A stretch of DNA of 64,000 nt from Actinernus sp. WN-2022. Taxonomy: Eukaryota > Cnidaria > Anthozoa > Actiniaria > Actinernidae. The notes below the pieces were generated by a model. It was not told the DNA's origin. It saw nothing but the letters and a program-made list of their open reading frames with translations, and ran no database searches. The translations under genes were made by a program, and so were the position numbers. The stretch is from the NCBI GenBank assembly GCA_030867875.1, contig JAOWCC010001634.1, forward strand, positions 50,812,021 to 50,876,020. The letters are read 5' to 3'. Below, piece after piece: positions 53,501-64,000 of this stretch; within the stretch, counting starts at the first letter, position 1, and each line of letters begins with the position of its first letter.

Positions 53501-55380
53501 TGAGATATGTGGCTGATCACTGAGTATGTTACTTTTCAAGTACATCATTACTCGTCATTGAAGAACGTGACAAATCGTGGTTCTTTTCTTCAATGTAGGA
53601 TATTCCCTGGTCAAAAGAACCTACGCAGGAAATTTACACGACAAAATCAGAATTTCAATTTATTGCCAAAAAGACCGACAAGTTTAATCCGCGAGAGAAA
53701 ACGGAAGGAAAACTCAAAAATCCGTCGGATGCACTTTGTCATGTTTATAATGGACCATGGTAATGTTAGTTATTAGAATATTAATGATCTAACGTGAACC
53801 AATCAGTGGACTCGCTCACCATCGATCTTTTGACATCTCACATTGAATGTTTAGGTTCAATTGATTGGCTAGGAGTTGTTTTCTCTTCGCAGAGCTGCTT
53901 TGTTATTCCTAAACTCAATTTTTCAATCAACTTCTCGCTAGACCCTTCAGTGTACTTTGAACAAAGATACCGTAACACTGAGAGAAATATAAACGGGAGA
54001 ACTGCAACGAAGGCCTCAGCTATGATCAACACACCACGTACGACTGTATTCACTTCTGAAGGTAGAGTATGCTATCTGTTCGCATGTGATGTTATTAATT
54101 TGGGTATAATTCGAAAGCATCAACTTCAAATTCACCTGACTGCATAACTGCTAGCTTAAGCCAAATGACCCGATTTTCATGCATTTGTACTCGGTTGAAT
54201 ATCAGATCCGCTCCTTTCGAAAAAGTAATAAAGGCATTGAAAAAAAATAATTTAATGAACAGCCCGGAAAAGCTTTGTATCCGGTATCCGAGCCGCGCCG
54301 CAAAGCAAAGTGCCACGTACAGTAAGACCACAGAAGCTTCGGTCTTTCCACAGACAAGCCCTTCATTTCTTGTTGGCAGGAAAGGCTAGATTCATCTTTT
54401 CCTCATACGGCCTTTGCGCTTATTGCGCATGCCTGGTTTACATTGGTTCATAAAAAAACGACCCTTATATTAACACGATAGTGTTTAAAGCGTGTAAATA
54501 TAGCCATTCAATTTGCCTCCTCATCGACTGGGATTCTTACTCTGTTTAATTTCATTAATACGTACACGACCCACAAGCTGTGCGTGGTCGAATGCACGGG
54601 GATTCGAACTCAGTGTCCCTGGATTACGACTCCGCACTGCGCATGTGCTGTAAGCATTAGTATTACACTGACGAACGTTAGTTAGAATTGTTTTTGCCTC
54701 AGGCTCAAAAAAATAAAAGTCTCATAAAAATACCCGGCCGTATCATACAACGTTTCTTGTAATCACTCGTTAAATTAGTTTTCGTTGATCATCTCCGATG
54801 CCTCAGGTTACTGTATTTATTAACAGCTCCTTAATTGACAATCTCATAAAAACGTGCGTACTGAATTACTGTGAGGTTTTTGTAGTTTTCCATATATTTT
54901 AGCTGGTGTCAATTGGCTCCAGGTTTTTGTTAATGATCTTGTGAAAGTTTGCTTCCTAAAATGACATAAAAAGTGTTTTGTCTTATTGAAATACCCTCGC
55001 ATAAACCACACCTCCAACTTTGTGAGATTTTATTGAATTCAAAATATGAAACGATGAAAAGGTGCGGCTTATACGCCAAGACTGCACTTGTGATCAGTAG
55101 AATTCTTTGTCAGTGCAATCCAAATGAGGTCCAATAAAATGTAAGGTTTTGCGAGGTCAAGGCCTGTTTGTTGGGGTGGGGGGGAGGGGGGGAATTGACA
55201 CTTAAATAAAGTTGTTGATTGGTTGTGTCTTCATATGGGCAGAAAATAATAATGTATTACAACAGCTTTCTTTCATTATAACAAATGAGATCCCAGTTAT
55301 TAGCGATTCTTGGATTTCAATCAGTCAAAAAGGTATTACTGAGGGTCATTTCAACGACAGGACATGGCGTTCGAAGAAAG
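53500..55380. other. Intergenic, no gene recognised
   Basis: Several short frames (for example 53794-54147 + and 53838-54053 -) lack recognisable motifs. The GPCR's missing first exon could lie in this stretch or nearer the gene. Confidence 0.4.
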
Positions 55381-55384
55381 GGTA

Positions 55385-56000
55385 ACTTTATCCCTAGGAT
55401 AGCGCTAAATAGAGTTTATCCGTAGGATAGCGCTAAATGTTTAATTGTGTTCTGTACAGTTTATCGGCCGTAGGATAGCGCTAAATGTTTAATTGTGTTC
55501 TGTACAGTTTATCCCTAGGATAGCGCTAAATGTTTGTGTTCTGTACAGTTTATCCCTAGGATAGCGCTAAATGTTTGTGTTCTGTACAGTTTATCCCTAG
55601 GATAGCGCTAAATGTTTAATTGTGTTCTGTACAGTTTATCTCTAGGATAGCACTAAATGTGTAATTGTGTTCTGTACAGTTTATACCTAGGATAGCGCTA
55701 AATCTGTAATTGTAATATGTAGAGCTTACCCTCGGGTTAGTGGTTTAACCCCGGGCTAGTGGTTTATCCTCGGGTTAGTGGTTTAACCCCGGGCTAGTGG
55801 TTTACCCTCGGGTTAGTGGTTTAACCCCGGGCTAGTGGTTTACCCTCGGGTTAGTGGTTTAACCCCGAGCTAGTGGTTTACCCTCGGGTTAGTGGTTTAA
55901 CCCCGGGCTAGTGGTTTACCCTCGGGTTAGTGGTTTAACCCCGAGCTAGTGGTTTACCCTCGGGTTAGTGGTTTAACCCCGGGCTTGTGGTTACCCTAGC
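55385..56000. repeat. Two adjacent minisatellites (45-bp and 38-bp units)
   Basis: 55385-55730: about seven units of GTTTATCCCTAGGATAGCGC then TAAATGTTTAATTGTGTTCT and GTACA, some with a deletion. 55735-55995: about seven units of GGTTTACCCTCGGGTTAGTG then GTTTAACCCCGGGCTAGT (two 19-bp half-units with palindromic cores). The array ends at TTCGAACAACCGGGCCC, an end like the MITE at 21967, so it may be the expanded interior of that family. Confidence 0.85.
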
Positions 56001-56687
56001 TTCGAACAACCGGGCCCAAGAGGTTAGGAAGTTCAAAAAATATATAAATTATAAAAATTAAAAATATTTTATTTGTTATGGGGGCCTGCTTTTACTCCTC
56101 ACACACTCCCCACTACATTAACTGTTTTGGACACACTACACTCGACTCACGGTTGATTTTTACGAGGGCTAATATTAGGGTTAATATTAGATATACGAGG
56201 GCTAAATTAAGGCATCGGGCTGCAGTTTTAATTTTGACCCATGTATACAATATCGTTCGCGGCTGGTAAGCCGTGGCTAACTTCCTCTCGTTTAAATGGC
56301 TCTATTGTTCGGGATTTGAAAGTTAACTAAAAATATTTTACATTTTACTATGATTCAAAGATTGGTTGTGCTGATAACTGAACCAGATAACTTTCTGTTG
56401 GTTTCGAGATGACCAGGTTGTCAACTTTGGAAGTGTGTTTTTTATTTGTCAAATTAGGAAGAAACACGAAGTCATTAATTAATTATTTTGCAAGAATGAC
56501 TGAGATAAACAAAGATGGAAGGCAATTAGAACACGTTAGACAATCTAGAAAGTTTAAAAATTATATATTTTTTCATAATCCATCCACTGAGTAGGCATAG
56601 CCTAGTATCGTCTCCGTGCATCAACAGCATTACCATAATTAAACCTTTTCCAGTTTGGTATTTGATCGAGTGTTGTTTCGTCACCAG

Positions 56688-57616
56688 GTGAGTTGCATTG
56701 GCCAAACGTAGTGCTCCTGGTCATCAACATCTTACTTCTCATAATGAACTTGATTGGCAACACTCTGGTTTGCCTTGTCATCTTGATGAACAAACGCCTC
56801 CGTGTCACACGTGACATTCTTCTGTTAAACTTAGCATGCGCTGATATAGCTGTCGGGATCTTCTTCTCGCCTCTACAGATCCTCTCTAATGCCTACACGC
56901 ACCCACCAGGCCAGACCGCAACACTACTTTGTAAGTTTGTGACGTCGGGGTCTCTGGGCTGGCTCACCAGTTCGGCATCCATATTTACACTAACTGTCCT
57001 CGCCGTAGAGCGTTTCTTCGCTGTCAACCGACCATTCAGCGTTCGAGGTCGGCTCACAGGCAAGAGAGTAAGACATATCGTAACAGTGTGTTGGATGTAT
57101 GCTTTCTTCCTCAACCTCCCTCTGTTTATCGTTTTAGACTTTGATAAAGAAAAACGCGCGTGCTTTGAGAACTGGCCTTCCACGGTCTCGGCGAGGGTGT
57201 ACTCAACCATTTGGTTTCTCCTGCAGTTCTTTATTCCGGTGACGCTCATGGTGGTCTTGTACGGATGTGTTGTGCACAAACTCTGGTTCAGCAAAGACCA
57301 CGAACACCAACTGTACATGATGAGAGCCAGGAAGCGAGTAACTAAGATAGTTGTCACCGTTACTGTAGTTTACCTGATTTGTTGGTCACCGGAGACAACG
57401 CTGTACATGTTCCTAGGAGCAGACTGGAATACCGTGACTCTCCTTTACGCGATATTCGAAACCTTGGTCGTGCTGAACTCCAGCATCAACCCAGTGATCT
57501 ACTCTCTATGCAGTCAAAGGTTTCGCGATCACATCAAGAAAACAATGAGATGTTGTTCAAGGACACACGGGTTTAACATCACGGTTCACTTTACTAAGAA
57601 ACGGCCAGGACTATAA
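56688..57616 (+). CDS. Class A (rhodopsin-like) GPCR, terminal exon, neuropeptide-receptor-like
   Basis: A single open frame of about 307 residues with seven hydrophobic segments. TM1 has GNTLV (Asn ~23), TM2 LNLACADIAVG (Asp ~51), a Cys (~80) before TM3 and a partner Cys in the second loop (RACFENW). The DRY position at the end of TM3 reads ERF (~106-108). TM4 has W134, TM5 FFIPVTLMVVLYG, TM6 VVYLICWSPE (CWxP) and TM7 NSSINPVIYSLCSQRFRD (NPxxY plus helix 8). There is no ATG before TM1 and a stop lies upstream at 56663, while TTTCGTCACCAG looks like a splice acceptor at 56687. So a short upstream exon should carry the N-terminus. The fold resembles cnidarian peptide receptors; ligand unknown. 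Confidence 0.85.
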
Positions 57617-57619
57617 AGG

Positions 57620-59160
57620 GGAACTTTACTTGACTTGGCCTCAACCCTGAAGTTCCGACCATCAAGTAACTGATGTTTCACTGACAACGAAGAAGGCTAG
57701 AACAGCACATGAGTTACATCAGGCAATCTGCTATATAGTGGCATTTAGTAGAATATAGTCATAGGTTCATATCATTCCATTCCTTTTAGTGCGAAGATGA
57801 AGATTCTTGATCACTGAGAAGATCCGGCGCAAAAAAAAATGAAAGAAAGGGCTAGGGGTTTTCTCCAGTTTTCCGGCTCCCTCCACAAAAACCAATACCA
57901 GCAACACTCTATAAATTCCAATTTGATCTATGGATTAGCCTTTGATCAGCCCCTGTGGTTGTTTCAGGTTCCGTTAAAACTGATTCAGAGTTTTCTTTTA
58001 GAAATTCAGAGCCAGGGGAATAAGACCAAAATGCAAAAAAGGCTAGAGGTAAACGTTCATGAAAAGGGAAATTGAATGACGTTACAACATTCTGTTTTCT
58101 TGTTTTTATTTTCAAAACCCTGTGAATGGTAGGCTGCTTGCGTTCTCTGCGAAATCTTTTTATTATATAAAGGATTATCCTATCGGTAGTAACGGTAAGG
58201 AAAACCCTTAACCCGCATTGGTACGAATATGATCATGACGTCACCGTAGGAATCCTACACAAGCAATAATCGTTGTGTATTTCGTAGCAGATCAGAAGTC
58301 TTCTGAGCAGGTCCGATGTTATTATTTCGGGGATTTTATATTGTGGATTTTACGTCATCGTTTTAAGATAATCACCATTTACATGTTATTGATGGAGATG
58401 GAAAAGCAAAGCTTCTCAGTCCCTCTTTTCTACCTTCCCGGCCTCCAAGTGATTTAAAATGTATTTCCCATGGGTACATGTTAACGGTGGTATGTTCGGC
58501 TTTCACACTGTTTTACATACGTCACATCAATATCAATCCTTAGTCAGATCACACTCACTAGACACAAACCAGTTTACATACATCAATTATAAAATAACCC
58601 ACAGAAAACACGCGCTCTCATTGGTTGAAAGCTGTGCTTCTATTGAAGTAACGATTCAGCTAAGAACTAGAGCAAAAGACGATAGAGCACATCCTCACAT
58701 ACCAGTTTGCTTGAATATGCCTGAAGTTCTGTCTGAGATGTCTACACCCAGAAAATAACATGTTTTATGCTATGGGCTCTTTTAACTGTCATTGAAAACC
58801 CAAGGAATCCAAGCCAATCGTAAAGGGAGAAAACTAAAGATCTTTCAACCTCAAATTTGATAACTTTCCCCACAGTACGATGTTCTTCGAAATTAACTGG
58901 CTATACTCAGTTTGATCAAAAATAAATTCAAACTTCAAAAAATATCGAATGAAAAAGCATATTTTCGATGGGTTTCTATTGAATTTATGAATATCAACCA
59001 ATGAAATTACGAGAAATAAGAATAGAAAATTAGTGCCTTTTACATTCCTTGCCGTTCATGGTATGGTTCTTAGCCGAAGCATTTCTTAACAATTAGACTA
59101 TACGACGTTTCTATCGGTTGATAGCTAACGAGGAGACATACCTAATCAAAATTATTGTTT
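57620..59160. other. Intergenic with one SINE fragment
   Basis: Apart from the SINE piece at 57848-57985, nothing is recognised. The frame at 58459-58758 (+) has no known motif. Confidence 0.5.
57848..57985 (+). repeat. SINE 3' fragment, copy 3
   Basis: Matches only the body and tail of the SINE at 7710 (GGGGTTTTCTCCAG, CCAATTTGATCTATGGATTA, GTTGTTTCAGGTTCCG). The tRNA-like head is missing. Confidence 0.7.
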
Positions 59161-59269
59161 ACATACATCATATATTTAATCCCGGTTTTTCGTATGGCCG
59201 GGGATTAGCTTCTGTATCACGATTGTACTGACGTTATCGTTGTTTATAAAATATAGATTCGATAGTACG

Positions 59270-60150
59270 CGCGCTCTGATTAGCGGAAGTCGTGTTTCTA
59301 TTTAACAATTCGATTGAGAGCTGGCTACGAGTCAATAGCCCATGAGGCGCAGCCGAATGGGCTATTTACAAATGTAACTCGTAGCCCATGAGGGCGAGAG
59401 GTCTAATTGTTTTAGTATAAACTAACTAGTTCGACAGTAGAAAATAATAGAAAGAAACTACTGAATTGAAGTTTAATTTTTTTTATTATATCGTGAAAAT
59501 CTCTACCATGGGCTATCACAAATAGATCTATAGTAGGGTAGCCAATCAGAATGCAGGATTTGTAATAGATAAGTCCACTGGTTGGTTTATACTAATGACT
59601 CGTAGCCCATTCGGGCTGCGGGTCTAATTGTCAAATAGCCCAAGAGGTGCAGCATAACGTATAGACAAATGATCCGATTGAACTGCATATCCTCCTTTCT
59701 TTGCATAAGTTAACATCATGCAGTTAACATTTTTTCATTTCAGAAAATTGGACAAAATGAAAAGTCCACTCAGGTTGGTTTATACTAATGACTCGTAGCC
59801 CATTCGGGCTGCGGGTCTAATTGTTAAATAGCCCACGAGGTGCAGCATAACGTATAGACAAATGATCCGATTGAACTGCATATCCTCCTTTCTTTGAATA
59901 AGTTAACATCATGCAGTTAACATTATTTCATTTCAGAAAATTGGACAAAATGAAAAGTCCACTCAGGTTGGTTTATACTAATGACTCGTAGCCCATTCGG
60001 GCTGCGGGTCTAATTGTTAAATAGCCCACGAGGTGCAGCATAACGTATAGACAAATGATCCGATTGAACTGCATATCTTCCTTTCTTTACATAAGTTAAC
60101 ATCATGCAGTTAACATTATTTCATTTCAGAAAATTGGACAAAATGACACT
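59270..60150. repeat. MITE remnant and three 193-bp tandem units downstream of SLC2A13-like
   Basis: 59330-59410 has ATAGCCCATGAGGCGCAGCC / GTAGCCCATGAGGGCGAG foldback ends. Units beginning GTTGGTTTATACTAATGACT start at 59581, 59774 and 59967, each with CTCGTAGCCCATTCGGGCTG, CGTATAGACAAATGATCCGA and CAGAAAATTGGACAAAATGA. Confidence 0.85.
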
Positions 60151-60285
60151 TACCAAAAAAAAAATTCTCCTAAGATTCTAAATTTTCTTAACAAAAATGC
60201 ATGCACAAAGAGTCAAACATGTCCAGTAGGGAAAGGGTTAAAATACCCACTACTTACGATTGCGACTTGACTTACGAAATCCGTG

Positions 60286-60291
60286 TTTATT
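60286..60291 (-). terminator. Poly(A) signal AATAAA of SLC2A13-like
   Basis: AATAAA on the minus strand, 86 bases after the stop codon, in a non-coding stretch before the 193-bp repeats. Confidence 0.6.
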
Positions 60292-60376
60292 TCCAAAAAT
60301 GAGTTACTGTTAAGTATTTACTGAAACAGTTCTTACACTAAAAGTAAAAGATGAGGGAACATAGCCCACTGGTTCT

Positions 60377-62465
60377 TTAAGATCTGACAAACAACGTCTC
60401 AAGCTCTTCCAACGTTTTCCCCTTTGTTTCTCGAACAAACACAAAAAAGAAAATCCAACCCAAAACAGCTATAGACCCATACAACCAGAATGCACCTGGT
60501 CTAGATATCCAGTCCATCAGGGATAGGAATGTTAAAGAAATAAGGAGATTACAAATCCAGTTAACTGCAGTTGTACATGCAATGCATGTACTCCGAGCCC
60601 AAAGAGGATACATCTCAGAATTCAGAGTCCACGGCATGGGCCCCATACCTGGTGCAAATGTGGCAATGTAGAGAATGAGACCCAGGAAAGCAAACCATGC
60701 ATACTTTGATGGACATGCAAGGAATCTCCAGAGAGTATTAGACTGCTTGTCATGGCATCTTCCATATGCCGCCTGTTGTGTTGACTTATTAGCATACACA
60801 CATGAACCATCAATAATGTCGCCACTGGTGTCTTTCTTGTAGCAGTATCCACATGTGTCAATGCTGATACAATCCATGCAGTTAGTGCTGTTTGTACACT
60901 GTGAATAAAATGAATTGCCTTCCATGTAACTCACAGCAGGGTTGTGTTGCTCCATTACATAAAATGCTCCACCAATCAGAAATAAGCTAACGATGACGCC
61001 AGCCAAACTTGACAGGAGCAACTTGCGTCTACCTATTCTCTCAACCATGAAGAGTCCTACGATGGTGAATAAAGCATTTCCAAATGCTATCGCAGCTGCC
61101 AACCATATTGCTACCTTGCTGGTGCCAATACCTGACATCAAAATGATGGTTGCACTGTAATACCTATCAACAAAACAAAAGTAAAACTAAATATCCAAGG
61201 GGGCCTGTACCTTTGATGTATACTTGAGTCAGACTTGGAAAAATTTTGTCACTATAATTTTCGGTTGAAAAAATTGGCTTTACAAAAAAAAAGGAATCAC
61301 AGTGAAATCTTAAATGCACAAAATAAATATTAAAATAACATGTAACTTACATGACTGTGTTAATGCCACTCAGTTGCTGTATAGCCTGCAGCATGCACCC
61401 AATCAGCAACGCCCTTCTAGTGTTTGGATTGGTCAACACCTGCATAAGGACTTGGCCACCCTGTTCTGATATGACAAGAACCAAAATATCAACAATAGAT
61501 ATTGTAGATGTTAATCAGTATGCAAAATTCAGACAAACCACCATGTAGTACTAAGTAACATTACTACAATAACTGTTTAATTCTAAAAATAATACCTTCC
61601 CCTTTATTCCTTTATGACATTTACCAACTATTTTGGCTGTAGGTATCACCTAGAATGATATACATTATTGAAGGTACAAAGTCCACACCTTCACATAGCT
61701 GTTCTTCTTCCTCGCAGGCGAGTTTGACAGACTGAAGCTCATCCTCCACATTTGTCTTTACCCTGAGCTTTCTAAGAACATTCCTAGCAGTGTCTAAATG
61801 CCCCTTTTTAATCAACCAACGAGGGCTTTCTGGTAATATGATGCAACCAAAAAACATGAGGATAGATGGAACAGCTGCCAAACCAAGCATGTATCTATAT
61901 GTAAAGAGAAGTGTATTACTATGACATACCATCAATTTTATTTCTTCTCTTCATGTTGTTCTATGGTTAGGCTTATAGTTACATGTAGGTGTTAATGATG
62001 TACAGTCAGTAGTTAAGAGTATGTGATCTAGGTTAGAGGGAGGGTGAGTTCAATTTGGTTCCAAGGTTATAATAAATAATGAAGGGCTGTGTGCAACAAG
62101 GGTATAAGTGACTCCTGATCAAGTTTTAAATTCTCCCTTAGAAAACAAAGAATTTGAAGGAGAATTTAAAATGCGATCAGGAGTCACTGACGCTCTTGTT
62201 GCACACAACCATTTAATGACCAGAGACAGTTAACCAAGAAAAGTAGGTGCTCTCTTCTGAGGAAATGAATACACCAGTAATAAATGAGATGAGTTGAGCA
62301 CTGACCTCCAGCCATGATGCTTATCATAACAGAAAATACCATCGATGACGGATGCCACAAACTGACCACCAGTGATGAATACATTGTTTAAAGTGACAAG
62401 CTGACCCCTGAGGGTTGTTGGTGCTGATTCTGCTATGTACAGTGGAACCGTCATGGATGCCCCTC
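60377..62465 (-). CDS. SLC2A13: SLC2A13/HMIT-like proton/myo-inositol cotransporter, 3' four exons
   Basis: Exons 62306-62465, 61678-61894, 61351-61460 and 60377-61163 (minus) join in phase: start of TM4 GGASMTVPLYIAESAPTTLR, ITGGQFVASVIDG, HHGWRYMLGLAAVPS, LPESPRWLIKKG (PESPR motif), QAIQQLSGINTVMYYSATII (QQLSG), GRRKLLL, a Cys-rich extracellular loop CTNSTNCMDCISIDTCGYCY typical of HMIT, PMPWTLNSEMYP, and the C-terminal RETKGKTLEELE. This is the sugar/inositol branch of MFS; HMIT moves myo-inositol with protons at the plasma membrane. The 61678 donor (GTACCT) was chosen because it keeps phase; a nearby GT cannot be excluded. TM1-3 lie right of the window. Confidence 0.88.
62083..62217. mobile_element. 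Foldback MITE in an SLC2A13-like intron
   Basis: GGGCTGTGTGCAACAAGGGT...GTGACTCCTGATCAAG...AAATTCTCC and its inverse GGAGAATTTAAAATGCGATC...AGGAGTCACTGACGCTCTTG...TTGCACACAACC form about 55-bp arms. No coding. Confidence 0.8.
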
Positions 62466-64000
62466 CTGTAAACATTATCAAATACATACTTTAATAATAA
62501 TAATAATAATAATGATAATAATATAGATATTTTGAGGAGGCCCGGCAGTCACCCGAAGGTGATTTACATGGGGTCCTCTATAGAACTAAAACTAAGTAAA
62601 CATTAAAAATATTAATGGATACAATACTTCCTCTATTCCCTCAAGTCCCTAACACACAGCAACACTTTGCGGTGATGGGTACAGGCCCACAGTATATTTA
62701 TTATTTGTACGTCTGCACAGTTATGCAGATTATGACTTAGCATACAGCTGGATATTCATACAAGCATGATCTAATGTGTAACATGTTTGAGATGAAACAA
62801 TGTAATGCGATGGGTACAGGCCTGCAAAAGTGTTAATGATATATACACAGAAACTTACATTACAGGTATATAATTTATACATTGTACATGTACATGTAGC
62901 ATACAGTGGACATGAACTGACATGTTACCATGTCTGGTATTATAAAATATGATGTGTACAATGTACTGGAAATGTACTGAACATTGACATGTATCTAAAA
63001 ATGACAAATATATGGCCATCTACGAAGTCAATACATTATGAATTAAGCCTCTCTTAAAACCTCTGGATTTCTAACGGGACCTGAAACAACCATAACGGCT
63101 GATCAAAGCCAGGACCCGGCTAATTCACAGATCAAATTGGAATTTAGCATGTTGGTTTTGAAGGACGGAGGACAACCGGAGGACCCGGAGAAAAACCCTT
63201 GGAGCAAGGGCGAGATACCAACAAACTCAACTTACCTATGGCGCTGCATCCGGGAATCGAACCTGGGCCACAGAGGTGAGAGGCAAAGCGCTTATAACCA
63301 CTGCGTCACCCTGGCTCACTGGTTACAATTTTAAATTATAGTGTTTTGGTTTAGATTAAGAGTTATTTGTGACCTACACCCAACAATGCCATGAAACAGG
63401 TAACAGCGTGTAACAAACATGAATACAGGCCGCTTAGAATTTACCATAATAATTATGAATGAAACATCAACATGTATCTTCAGAATCAACTAGTAAGAGG
63501 CACTTGACTGTGATAATTAAAAGCATAAAGGCATAGTATGACTAAGTGGGGTAATCAAATGAGCTCGTTTGGAATTGTAATAACAACTGGAGAACATGTA
63601 AAGTACCACTGGCTGTTTAACCCTTCTCATCAGGGGTCAAAAGTTAATCAGGGTTGTTTAGTGGCCGAAAGACAAAGAATTAGCAATGTTAAGGTGAAAT
63701 GAGGGCCGAAATTAAACAGAAGTTGAACTTACAGTAGGCACTAAAAAAATTGAGCAGGGGAATGATTCCGAGTTTGTAAAATGAATTTAATAACCGTGTA
63801 CTAGAAACATACTATATCAAATTATTAATTTTGGTTAGCTTGGTTGATGTCGGACACATATTCACGATTCTTGAACGCCGTTTATCCAAACCAATTATTT
63901 TTTGCTGGACATAGAGATTATTCAGATAATAGACTTGAATAAGCACTAACTTCATAAATTTACTGATTCATTTGGGGGGCTTTATTTCATAACTGTGTTA
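62466..64000. other. SLC2A13-like intron or upstream region
   Basis: Apart from the SINE at 63062-63318 and a (TAA)n run at 62492-62513, nothing is recognised. The upstream exons were not found here. Confidence 0.5.
63062..63318 (-). repeat. tRNA-derived SINE, copy 4 (most complete)
   Basis: On the minus strand: an A-box-like GTGACGCAGTGGTTATAAGC, B box GGTTCGATTCCC, then the same body and tail as copy 1. It lies in an SLC2A13-like intron or 5' region. Confidence 0.75.

Noticed and set aside
53838..54053. Minus-strand frame with a hydrophobic segment (VAVLPFIFLSVLRYLC) that looks like a GPCR helix
   Set aside because: No adjoining class A motifs (NPxxY, DRY) in any frame nearby; one hydrophobic stretch is not enough.

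Overview
The window is animal nuclear DNA: AT-rich, intron-rich and crowded with transposable elements. The repeat types (foldback MITEs, tRNA-derived SINEs, CR1/L2-like LINEs, Ty3/Gypsy) and a decayed member of an uncharacterised protein family that I recall mainly from corals and sea anemones suggest an anthozoan cnidarian, probably a stony coral. That placement is inference; no marker gene here fixes the species.

Three host genes can be supported. (1) A minus-strand SLC37A3-like sugar-phosphate/lysosomal transporter gene spans 40510 down to 2503. I could assemble ten exons by hand from splice sites, reading phase and family similarity. They include the ATG exon with a TISU-like start and a CACGTG box, and a 30-bp micro-exon that exists in two tandem copies. 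The gene's 3' half lies beyond the left edge. (2) A single large exon of a class A GPCR lies at 56688-57616 (+). (3) The 3' half of an SLC2A13/HMIT-like proton/myo-inositol transporter gene lies at 62465-60377 (-), with four exons and a poly(A) signal; its 5' exons lie beyond the right edge.

Most other sequence is mobile DNA, and from 0.6 to 40 kb nearly all of it sits in SLC37A3-like introns. From left to right: LINE C-terminal fragment (0-0.65 kb); minisatellite fused to an exon acceptor (4.5-4.9 kb); 72-bp satellite (9.9-11.3 kb); LINE fragments (11.3-13.2, 16.6-17.9, 20.3-21.2 kb); a diverged inverted repeat with arms at 13.5-16.5 and 26.0-28.4 kb that encloses exons 3-5, each arm split by a different CAGGGCT-ended element; a 1.7-kb element with Tc1/mariner-like ends (23.9-25.65 kb); an internally deleted LINE (28.4-29.1 kb); a 40-bp tandem array (29.4-29.9 kb); and a broken Ty3/Gypsy element (29.9-38.1 kb) interrupted by a 4.2-kb insert that carries an intact Tc1/mariner-type transposase ORF (31.7-32.8 kb).

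Upstream of SLC37A3-like, 40.6-45.2 kb holds rearranged tRNA-Thr-like tandem units, foldback elements and a near-perfect 166-bp-arm palindrome. 45.6-50.1 kb is a large decayed gene of a PIN-nuclease-like multi-copy family, split by a SINE. 50.3-56.6 and 57.6-60.4 kb hold MITEs and minisatellites.

I see no operon, CRISPR array or clearly new defence system. The most interesting signals are structural: inverted repeats around in-frame exons 3-5 (a possible circular-RNA or inversion substrate), a duplicated micro-exon, a minisatellite that multiplies a splice acceptor, and tRNA-like units in permuted and inverted order. All coordinates and splice calls were made by eye without alignment tools.
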